DNA of 29,021 nucleotides from assembly GCA_021464525.1 (NCBI GenBank), contig JADRCO010000644.1, forward strand, positions 1-29,021. The letters are read 5' to 3'. Made by a program: the position numbers and the translations under genes. Origin of the DNA: Rhizophagus sp. LPA8_4_AMF. Lineage: Eukaryota > Glomeromycota > Glomeromycetes > Glomerales > Glomeraceae. Each line of letters begins with the position of its first letter. The stretch's first letter is position 1. This document shows positions 1-8,052 of this stretch, piece after piece. Below the pieces are notes generated by a model. The model made no database searches, was not told the DNA's origin, and worked only from the letters and a program-made list of their open reading frames with translations.

Positions 1-600
1 AATAGATAGTATTAGAATTTAGCAATAAGAATTTTATTCATTTGTTTATTTGTGGTAGTGTAGTATAGGATAGTGCCAAGCCTCATTTATAAAAATGTAT
101 ATATAGGGGTTGTTTTCAATCTCCTTTAGAGTAGCTTTGGTTAAATAAAATTTGAAGTTAACTTAAATATTATTTACCTTGTTCAGTATTGGATAGAACT
201 TTAGTAATCCAATTAATTAAATAAAATACTTGTCCTTATGATCCATTTACCCAAGACTCGATCCTGTGAAAGTCAGTGATTAATAAATATTTTAATACGA
301 TGAAAATGCCTGAACGTTTGAGTTCTTTAAGTCAGAAGTAAAAGTATTTAAATATAATAAAGAGAAATAGTGTAGCGTAAGCTATCGCAGTTTGTTCATA
401 AAAACCTAAACCAAGTGACCGTGTATTTTTATTTAATTATCTCCTGTGTAGGTTGTACGTGGCAGGTACATACCCTCACAGTATATTTTTTTAGATATTA
501 ATTTAGATATTTTATTTTAGTATTAAATTAAACATGTATTTAAGTTTAAACTATTAATTTAAGCTATTTTTGTCCTATCCCATTTCCACACTTTTGTCTT
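1..600. other. Left-edge intergenic DNA, no gene recognised
   Basis: No reading frame of useful length and no family motif is visible on either strand. The part from about 30 to 475 is somewhat less AT-rich than the following kilobase. It ends in a stretch reading ACATACCCTCACA, which resembles the edge of a mobile element, but I found no matching second end and no target duplication, so no element is called. Confidence 0.5.
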
Positions 601-1720
601 CCCCCTTTCCCATTCTTTCTCCTCTTCCTTTTCTTTTATCCTTTTTAGGTGATTTCTCAGTTCTTTTGATATGGTATTCTGGTAAGTTTTGTAATTTTTT
701 TTATTTATTTTATCTTTCAAAAAATGGCTACTAATTCTTTTTTTCTTGTTTTAGACAGTTGGTTCTTTGGCTCTTGGACGTATGGGAACTTTGGTGAGGT
801 GGGCTATAATTTATTTCAAATTTATATTAAGGAAACATTTTGTTAATGTTTTTATTATTTTTTTTATATATCCAAGATGCTCATTTCAAAGGGACATAAT
901 TCATAATATCAAAAATTGTTCTTTTTTTGATTTTTATGTAACAAACATTAACTAGTAATTTCATGTTTTGCATTTTGTAGCCTAGACAGCTTTGGACGGA
1001 CATGGATTTTGGTAGGTAGACTTTTTTCTAATACTAGTATTTTTTTAATAAAACATTGCTAACGTTTCATTCTTTCATTTTTTTAGACAGTTGGCTCTTC
1101 AGGACATGTGATTTAGGTGAGGAATCAAAAATCTTTTTTATAACTTATTTCTTTAATGAAATGTTTGCTAATGTTTCATTATTTTCTTTTTTTAGAGATC
1201 TGATTGGCAAGTTACGAATTTGTTTCATAATTTTATTAAAAAACGTTTTTAACATTTCTAACTTTTTTTTAGGAACCTTAGTACCCAATTTTTGGATTAT
1301 GGAACGGAATCGTAAGTTTTTGAATACAATTCAAAACTTAAAAAAAATGGTTTATTGACATCTATTTTTTAATTAATGGTAAATTTTGAAAGATTTTTTC
1401 AGAATATCTCTTTGATTTTTTTTTATTTTATATGGTAAAATTGGAACAACTTTTGGTACTTTGATGTTTTTATTTCCTGAAGACTTGGCTTAAAAGAAGA
1501 TTTTGGAGGTTTCTTTATTTCTTAGGTTCTGGAGAAGACTTTTGAAAATTTCTTTTTTTTCATTAAGGTTTGATAAAGAAGACTTTTGAAGACTACTTTT
1601 TTTAGATTTGTTAAAGAAGACTTTTGGTTTGTTTCTTAGGTTCGGGAGAAGACTTTTTATTTTGGGTTTTTTGGGTTTTTAGGTGCAGAGAAGCCTTCTC
1701 TTGGATTTTTTTTCTTTAGT
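600..1720 (+). repeat. Tandem train of microexon-like modules with repeat-derived tail
   Basis: At least five short modules repeat at irregular 100-230 nt spacing. Each has a T-rich tract ending in AG, then 26-39 nt of exon-like DNA, then a GTRAG or GTAGG donor. Candidate exons are 649-681, 755-793, 986-1011, 1087-1116 and 1273-1311. Three of them begin with ACAG followed by a GG(C/A)-rich core such as TTGGCTCTT. The intron-like spacers are also alike: versions of 'ttgctaatgtttcatt' plus a T tract recur near 1060 and 1165, with a weaker one near 1245. From 1479 to 1715 a second repeat, GAAGACTTTT, recurs about six times between T-rich tracts that end in TTAG. No long ORF joins these pieces, and the open frames near 767 and 1056 run through the introns, so I do not call them genes. 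Either this is an orphan gene built from microexons, a style seen in this fungal lineage, or a decayed array of it. Confidence 0.5.
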
Positions 1721-2366
1721 GTAGTTAATGTATTAGAATTATTTGTAATTTTTAAATAATTGAATAAAATAATGCAATTTATTTATGACTTCGAAAATAA
1801 AACTTTACTATTTATTTATTACAGTAAATATAATAAATCTTTACAAATTTGAAACTATATATTTATGATGTATTTATTATATATTTACTAATTTTTTTAA
1901 AGTCACAGCAGCTTTGATAATAAATATTTTATATGTTGCAACAATTTTTGAATTTGGTCGCCTACAGTTGCCTTAAAGCGCAGTAACTGCATTTAAACTA
2001 GTATCTTACCTGTAGTGACTGTATATTGACTAGTATTTTACTAAGTCGTGTCAAATTTGCTATACTATTTTATCACTGTTTCATTACTACGTTCTCACTA
2101 AACCATGGTTTCTGTAAAGTATACTTTTGTGGTTGACCTGACACCACTCCTTTTCATCTTACCGTTAAAAATTACTGTGCAATTGAAAGGGATTAAAGGT
2201 AAAAATAAAATTTTAAATTTAATTTTTATAATTGAAATGTTTGAATAAATATTATACTGATATTTATTTAATTTTTTAATTTTTATATTTTGTTCTAACA
2301 TGACATATCTTCTAGCATTGAATTAACTGAAGCAAACTGAGATATCCATAATTAATCCAACACATT
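1721..2366. other. Intergenic DNA, nothing recognised
   Basis: Very AT-rich DNA. A 67-codon open frame lies on the minus strand at 2098-2301, but it has low-complexity N/I/K composition and no family features, so I treat it as chance. Confidence 0.5.
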
Positions 2367-2605
2367 ATGGAATTAGAAGAATTTAATAATATTACTAGAT
2401 CAATTGTATTCGCCTATATTTGCGGTGGATCATAAGATTAATGAAACTGAATTTATTTATAGATATTTAAATAAATTTGGGATTTTTTACAACAATTAAC
2501 AAACATGAAAAAAGGATTGAATCAATTATGAAAGAATTACAAAAAATTATTAATTCTTTTAATAACCAACATTTTACTGGTTTTTTTTTATTTTTTCAAA
2601 TGTAA
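2367..2605 (+). pseudogene. Decayed coding fragment of an orphan family
   Basis: An ATG opens MELEEFNNITRSIVFAYICG, after which the coding-like signal moves between frames: HKINETEFIYRYLNKFG near 2430-2480, then KRIESIMKELQKIINSFNNQ near 2510-2565, with stops between them. Each piece has protein-like composition with amphipathic E/K-rich character, unlike the surrounding AT noise, and together they occupy one collinear stretch of about 75 residues. I read this as a remnant of a gene whose reading frame has been lost. From memory this style of sequence precedes Sel1-like repeats in some Rhizophagus proteins, but no Sel1 repeat follows here, so that link is weak inference. Confidence 0.4.
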
Positions 2606-2918
2606 CATTTCCCATATAGGGACATCTGTACAGAAAAATAGTTTCTAAAGGGGCTATAGCTTAGTGTTAGACTATTTATGGCTGTTTTATCTTTACCCGA
2701 AAAATTTCTTGCTTATATTTCTCTTTGTAACAAAAAATTAGTTCTCTAAATGATTAATTATAGCAAAAATACTTTGCAAATTATTTTATAATTTTACTTT
2801 ATAAGTAGATGTCATCAGACATCCCCTATTTAGGTGATACAACATGAAAAATATAATCTATCTTAAAGGCTGCTTTTATCATGATCATGCACTGGCATAT
2901 CATGCTAATGCTTATTTA
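2606..2918. other. Intergenic DNA between relic and F-box gene 1
   Basis: No gene seen. A stretch at about 2659-2675 (GGGGCTATAGCTTAGTG) resembles a tRNA A box, but no B box or cloverleaf follows. The 3' flank of F-box gene 1 lies here. Confidence 0.5.
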
Positions 2919-4553
2919 TTAATATTGTAAAAGATTATTTATATAACTATATTTATTAATATGTAAATTATAGTATTCTTGAACTATAATATTATGTAAT
3001 TTAAATTCCTTTACTTCATTCTTTAAAAAAAACAATTCGTCTTCATTTGCATCATCATCAGGATCTAATACTGAAATAGCCAAATATTTAACCCTTTCCT
3101 TCATCATAATATATTTCTTTATACAAAATAAAATATTTTCATCTTTACTCACTAATATATTTCTAATTAATAATTTCTTAATAAAAGTATTTTGTGAATT
3201 TTTTAAAAATATTTCCAAATCACTTGACCTAAAAGAAAGAGTTAAGCATAAATATTCTAATTTAGAAGGAAGAATCTGTCCTAAATTTTGTAATACAGTT
3301 GAACTTAATTTATTATAAAAAGTATAATGTTCGAAATAATCCACTTCAATAGTAAGATAATTAATATTATGTTGATTATTTTCAATGAATAAGTAAATAT
3401 TATCATCATCAGGTATACCCGAATTAAAATATCTAATCTTTTTACAATATTTCGTAATAAATTCAAATAATTGTTGTTTTGGTTCATTAAATTCATCACT
3501 CATAAACCCAAATCCAAAATTTTCTAAGAAATCACTAAATTTCTGTAATAATAATAATAATGATTCAATATGTAATATTTCTTTCATAAACAAAGATCTC
3601 AACTTAAAAGGTTTAATAACCTTAATAATTTGTTGAACAAAATCAAAATTTAAAGAACGACAATAAATAATATGAACAGATTCTAAAACATTCAATTGAT
3701 CAAAAACCTCTTGTAAAATATTAATTATACTCTTAAAATCAATGGAAAAAAATATAATCGTATTTAAAGTATTTGAACAATTGGAATTTTTTAATGATAA
3801 AAATGGATTGGTACGATATTCAAATGAAATTTTTTGGAGATTATGTTGTGAAATAATTATTTGTGATAAATATTTTTCAATTAATGAATGATCTTTAATA
3901 TTATATTTAAAAAATTTAAAACTGATTGATGAGATTGATTTGCAATTAGAACATAAAAATGTCAAAAATGGAATATATTCTTGAAATAAAGTAGGATTAA
4001 TAATTAATTTTAAATTTCTAATGTTGTATGTAAGATTTGGATTTTGTAAAATTAAATCCATATTATCCTTAAAATAATAATAAACAATACTCATAGACAT
4101 TATAACATTAAAAGAATGTAAATTTCCTTCATTTTCAATAAACACTTCAAATAATGACCTATAAACTAACTTTCCTAGCTTATGATTGTACTTATCACCT
4201 AAAGTATCACCCCAATATTTAATAGAACGACAAATTTTATTTGTATCTAAGTATTTAATAAAACTAGGATAATTGAATAATGTATTTGAAAGTAATAAAT
4301 TATCATTAATTTCATATTCATTAAATTTTGCTTTGCTGTCTTCACTTAAAAAGCAGAAATAAATTTTAATACAATGATAATTTTTAATTGGAGATGAAAA
4401 TGGTTCTTCCCACAATAATGGAATTGCTAGACGACACCATAATCTATTAACTAAAATACATGAATATAATGTTGAAGAATCTTTTCTAAAATACTTAATA
4501 ATTTCTTCTGTTAGTTCAGGTAAATCTCCTGAAAATATTTTTGAGCATGCCAT
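2919..4553 (-). CDS. F-box/LRR-like protein 1
   Basis: An intronless 544-aa protein. Residues about 9-55 form an F-box-like segment: GDLPELTEEIIKYF, then STLYSCILVNRLWCRLAIPLLWEEPF. The LVNR.W...A.P.LWE pattern is the usual F-box signature of this fungal group, where the box is followed by a long leucine-rich, poorly conserved region. Here residues 100-540 carry irregular L/I-rich segments (for example 'LRSLFMKEILHIESLLLLL') that fit degenerate LRRs. F-box proteins link a substrate to the SCF ubiquitin ligase through SKP1; the substrate is unknown. The start was chosen because the ATG begins the family N-terminus MxCSKIFSGDLPEL, shared with F-box gene 2 at 12206. The frame is whole. A 19-bp hairpin lies about 115 nt upstream. 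The neighbouring BTB gene is on the same strand, but with about 1 kb between them. Confidence 0.9.
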   Translation of the reverse strand: MACSKIFSGDLPELTEEIIKYFRKDSSTLYSCILVNRLWCRLAIPLLWEEPFSSPIKNYHCIKIYFCFLSEDSKAKFNEYEINDNLLLSNTLFNYPSFIKYLDTNKICRSIKYWGDTLGDKYNHKLGKLVYRSLFEVFIENEGNLHSFNVIMSMSIVYYYFKDNMDLILQNPNLTYNIRNLKLIINPTLFQEYIPFLTFLCSNCKSISSISFKFFKYNIKDHSLIEKYLSQIIISQHNLQKISFEYRTNPFLSLKNSNCSNTLNTIIFFSIDFKSIINILQEVFDQLNVLESVHIIYCRSLNFDFVQQIIKVIKPFKLRSLFMKEILHIESLLLLLQKFSDFLENFGFGFMSDEFNEPKQQLFEFITKYCKKIRYFNSGIPDDDNIYLFIENNQHNINYLTIEVDYFEHYTFYNKLSSTVLQNLGQILPSKLEYLCLTLSFRSSDLEIFLKNSQNTFIKKLLIRNILVSKDENILFCIKKYIMMKERVKYLAISVLDPDDDANEDELFFLKNEVKEFKLHNIIVQEYYNLHINKYSYINNLLQY

Positions 4554-5588
4554 GTTGGTAAAGGAGAAAGGAGTTTGTTTTCATAGTTGTAGTCTGTTGT
4601 ACAATTTTTATTTGGTATTCCATAAAAAGACAACAAATAACATGTAAATCATTCCTTTTTTAAATATCATCCACCTGATCGACAAAATATCTACTTGAGA
4701 TCCTTTGTCGATCTGGAGGATGGGGTGTATAACCATGAAATATATTACATCATTATTAACTGATATATTTGATATATTGATATCTGTTGAAATATTTAAA
4801 TTTCGTTTAAATATTTATTTTGGTCAAGAATCCTAAAATATCCTAACCCTAATCTAATTGATTGGTAACGACGATAATCAAAATGATTGGTTTCGAAATT
4901 GAGAAATGATAATTAGATAATTAGTTAATTGAGCGATTGAAGTAAGGTTATTTACCCATTTATATTTAATTTATATATTTCCTATAATATATATTGTAAT
5001 ATTTATACAGATTACAACATAAAAAGTTATTTTTTTTTTCTTTCAAAAAAGACAAAATTACTTAAAAGTCGAAGTTGAACATATCATTTAAATTTCACGT
5101 GAATTTCTTTATTATGTCTCAAATATTAGCTAGCCGCCATTAAATTTATATCAGCAAGAATTAAGAGACACAAAAATTTTCTTAGTAAGTGGCAACCCGA
5201 ATATAATTACTACAAACGAAAATTATTCCTAGAAAGACAAATCATTTCAAATAATTTGAAGCAACATAACAATAAATGTAAAAATAACTAATTTATTAAA
5301 TCTTAATAATTTATTTTACGTTTAAAATAATAATTTAATAATTTGAAAATTTCAGATATTCTGCAATAAATATTTATATTATATTGTTTAAATTTTATTC
5401 AATATTGTTAGTTATTTGTAATTTACAAACAGTCGGTATCAAATACGTAGCTGGTATGAAATATAATAATATGCTTTTGTAAATAAAATGCTTCTTATTT
5501 AGTGAATCCATAGTTATTCAATCAAATATTTTTTCTAAAGTATGATAAATGATAAAGTTCATTTAAAATATAAAATAATCAAATAAAA
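4554..5588. other. Intergenic DNA between F-box gene 1 and BTB gene 1
   Basis: The left end contains the hairpin at 4668-4722. From about 5040 to 5510 the DNA is the 3' flank of BTB gene 1 and is clearly alignable with about 15215-15690, including a shared CACGTGAATTT-containing block and 'attatgtctcaaatatt'. No gene is seen. Confidence 0.6.
4668..4722. repeat. Strong hairpin, 19-nt arms, 17-nt loop
   Basis: The left arm 4668-4686 (CATCCACCTGATCGACAAA) and the right arm 4704-4722 (TTTGTCGATCTGGAGGATG) are reverse complements at 17 of 19 positions. The loop is 17 nt. The arms are much less AT-rich than the surrounding DNA. The structure sits about 115 nt upstream of the F-box gene 1 start. 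It could be a small MITE, a palindromic regulatory site or a transcribed hairpin; the sequence does not decide. Confidence 0.7.
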
Positions 5589-7105
5589 TTAAACTTCATC
5601 ATCTTTCTTTACAATTTGAAATACTTCATATTCTTCTATTGAAAAAATATCTTCCGTATCTCTTATCTTTCTTTCATAGTGTTTTTGTTTACACTGAAAA
5701 TAATCATATTCTTTTGAACCACCACCACTACGCACAAAAATGCCAATATCTCCAAATACAGGTCCAGCATCACAACCATAATACACTGCATGATTCGCAT
5801 ATACTACATTACTTAAAATTGAATCTTTAAATTTATTTTTATTCTTAAAAGAAAATATAAAACTATCTTTGATTTTAGTATGTTTACCATATGATTTCCA
5901 TTCTAAAGGATTATATCCTCCAATAATTTCTTCTGTTTCTTTTACTTTAATAAATGTTACAGTATAAAGTTTGTTATCACATAATTCATGAAACTTTTTA
6001 GGAGTGAATCCATCTCTGCTTCCTCTTAAGAGTAATTTAAATTCATATGGTAAATATAATTCTCTTGCATAAGCGTATTTGCTTTTAATATCAATTTTAT
6101 CAATCCATCTAGAAATTAAAGAAACAATATTTAAATTAACAATTTTCGAATCAATAATTCCATCAATATTTCTAGATCGAGGAAGTAAAATATTATCATT
6201 TGGTTCACTATTAGGATTTAAATATGACTCCAATAACTCTTCGTAAAGTTGACGTTTTAAAAGTTTTTTATAAGGTCGAACTTTTTGAAAGAAATCTTCA
6301 GAAGATAAACTAAAAAATCTAATTAAAGGTAAACAATGATGCAAAGTATTTTTCATCATTTTGAAATCATCATCTGACCAAGTTGTTGAATCTGAAAGAA
6401 GTGCAGGATTTTTTTCAAGTCCCCATTTTAATACATGATCCCAAATTTCAATTTCTTTCATTTGTAAATCATCTCTTTTAATAAGCGAAATCAATGATTT
6501 CTCAGAAAGTGAGGTAAAATCAAGTGATTTAAATATTTTTTCAGGAAATTTAGCCATGAAATTTGTACAATATTGTTGAAGTTCTAATAAAGAGTTAGAT
6601 TGAAAACTTGTTCGGTAAATATGCTCAAAATAATTTTCCATCCACTCAGATTTATTTTCAATTAAATATGTTTGCAAATAATCAATTAGTTCTTGAAGTA
6701 ATAGTTGATCAGCAGCGACCAAAACTTTTAAAATTTCTAAAGGTTCTTGTTCATTTAATGAAATGGCACCACCATAAATGTATCTAAATAATAAAAATTT
6801 ATAATAATATAAAATATTAAGTTATAAATAATAAATTAATAATTAACCTACTTTAAAATAATTTGAAAGATGTCTGGTGAAATATTTGATAATTTTATGT
6901 GAGCCAAGATACCATTATCATTCTTTTTGTTAGAAACCAAAGTTCGTCGTAAAAATGGAGAATGATAATATAGGATGATCATATGTGCGCGAAATATCTT
7001 TACATTTGGATCTTTACCGACCTCAATAGTAATATCATAATATTCATCATCTTCCAAAATCTCAATATAATTTTGACTTAAATTTAGAAAAAATTGTTTG
7101 GACAT
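5589..7105 (-). CDS. BTB-BACK-TLDc protein 1 (two exons)
   Basis: Exon 1 is 7105-6852 and exon 2 is 6783-5589. The 68-nt intron 6851-6784 has a GTAGGT donor and a TTATTTAG acceptor and splits the Lys codon before YIYGG. Joined length is 1449 nt, giving 482 aa. Residues about 20-125 are a BTB/POZ domain: YYDITIEVG, the FRAHMIILYYHSPFLRRTL segment, then IILKYIYGGAISL. Residues about 130-245 look like a BACK domain (NSLLELQQYC...F, then EIEIWDHVLKWGL). Residues about 288-480 are a TLDc domain: SRNIDGIIDSKIV, then ELYLPYEFKLLLRGSRDGF, then GPVFG near the C-terminus. BTB-BACK proteins usually act as CUL3 substrate adaptors, while TLDc domains are linked to oxidative-stress protection and V-ATPase regulation; the role here is unknown. 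The paralogue at 15713-17229 has the same exon structure. Part of exon 2 is identical between the two. Confidence 0.93.
6244..6734. repeat. 491-nt tract identical to 16365-16855
   Basis: By eye I find no difference between this part of BTB gene 1 exon 2 and 16365-16855 in BTB gene 2. The bases just outside differ (6243 G versus 16364 A; 6735 T versus 16856 C). Exon 1, the intron, and the 3' third of exon 2 have all diverged, including amino-acid changes, so the identity is patchy and not simply the result of a recent whole-gene duplication. Confidence 0.8.
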
Positions 7106-7180
7106 ATTTTTTTGTTAAATTTGTAATGTGAAAAGAGTAAGGGAGAAAACAAATTTTTTTAAGGTTTGGAATCCATTAAT

Positions 7181-7232
7181 GTTGGATGTCGATCAGCTGA
7201 CAAATTCCGTGCAACTTACCATTTTAATATTT
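7181..7232 (-). promoter_or_regulatory. Conserved upstream block of BTB gene 1
   Basis: This 52-nt stretch is identical to 17300-17351, which lies upstream of BTB gene 2. The sequence between it and each start codon (75 and 70 nt) has diverged clearly. It contains the palindrome TCAGCTGA with an E-box-type CAGCTG core, and is less AT-rich than its surroundings. Position and conservation suggest a promoter or 5' leader element. A conversion tract or an unannotated transcript are alternatives. Confidence 0.55.
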
Positions 7233-7504
7233 GTCATCCTTATGAAGTATACAAGTAATCAAAGTATTAATTGGAAAATTTTTAATTCTAATTTTTATTC
7301 TTCAAGGACGAAAAATAAATAAAAAAAGATTTCGTAATCATATTTTGTGATGTTTCATTAAAATCGATTTTACTGTCAAAATATCCTATGAACTTAATTC
7401 AAATAATGGGCAATCTTGTCTATAATTATTATCTGGGTGGTGTGAGAAATAATTTAAGCAATAATTTGATTAAAACATTTATTAAAACTATTTCAATTTG
7501 TATA
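7233..7504. other. Upstream flank of BTB gene 1, shared with gene 2
   Basis: The stretch from about 7331 to 7440 aligns loosely with 17458-17575 (shared pieces include 'aatca', 'ttgtga.gtt.cattaaaatc' and 'atcttgt.tata'). The BTB duplication unit therefore extends at least this far. A 64-codon frame at 7128-7322 crosses the conserved promoter block and is not believed to be a gene. Confidence 0.5.
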
Positions 7505-7690
7505 TGGAAAACTATAAACGTCAATTTTATGAAGAATTAGATTTAAATCTTAATAGTAAACCAGATTATAATATTTTATCTCCCAAATACAAAAATATTG
7601 GCGGAATTATTGATTTAAAAAATTATTGATTTAATAGTTTCTTTGCAATTTCTCGAAGCGGATTGATAAAATTAATATGAACCGGATCCA
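7505..7690 (+). pseudogene. BTB-TLDc gene fragment, inverted relative to gene 1
   Basis: The plus strand reads YKRQFYEELDLNLNSKPDYN, then NIGGIIDL, then after a stop and a frame change SLQFLEADWIDKIN. This matches residues about 230-310 of the neighbouring BTB-TLDc protein (LKRQLYEELLESYLNPNSEP, NIDGIIDSKIV, SLISRWIDKID). It covers only the end of the BACK region and the start of TLDc. Later DNA up to about 7900 may hold further traces but is too decayed to assign. It is a broken copy, not a gene. Confidence 0.7.
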
Positions 7691-8052
7691 AAATTCTGAA
7701 TATATCCATTGGAAGTAATTCAAGCCAATTTATAGCGCTGACCAGAATAATGTTAAATCTTTATTTTTATTTTTATGGAAATTATTGAAATTTCCAGTTT
7801 TTGGAACGGCTATCGCCAAAAAAGCAATGATAGTCATAAATCTGGTCGAAATTATAATCTTGGCCTGAATTTAAAAATATTTGGATATCCAGATTAACGG
7901 ATAAAAGTGAAAATCGGATAATCTCTACTAAAAAAAAAAAAAAAAAAATTATTTTCAATCACTTTAATATCCTTCTTTATCTCAAGTCACGAAAAAGAAA
8001 TTAAAAAATAATTTTTATTTATCATGATTATACTTTTCGTTGATTTTATAAT

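Noticed and set aside
30-480. Possible solo long terminal repeat (TGTGG... to ...CCTCACA)
   Set aside because: No second copy, no target-site duplication and no internal element are visible, so the ends are only suggestive.
767-1358. Open frames of 62 and 100 codons on the plus strand
   Set aside because: They run through the T-rich introns of the microexon array and have F/I/L-rich noise composition.
2655-2730. tRNA-like A box (TAGCTTAGTG)
   Set aside because: No B box and no cloverleaf pairing downstream.
4838-4850. CCTAACCCTAA, telomere-like repeat
   Set aside because: Only about two units; too short to mean an interstitial telomere.
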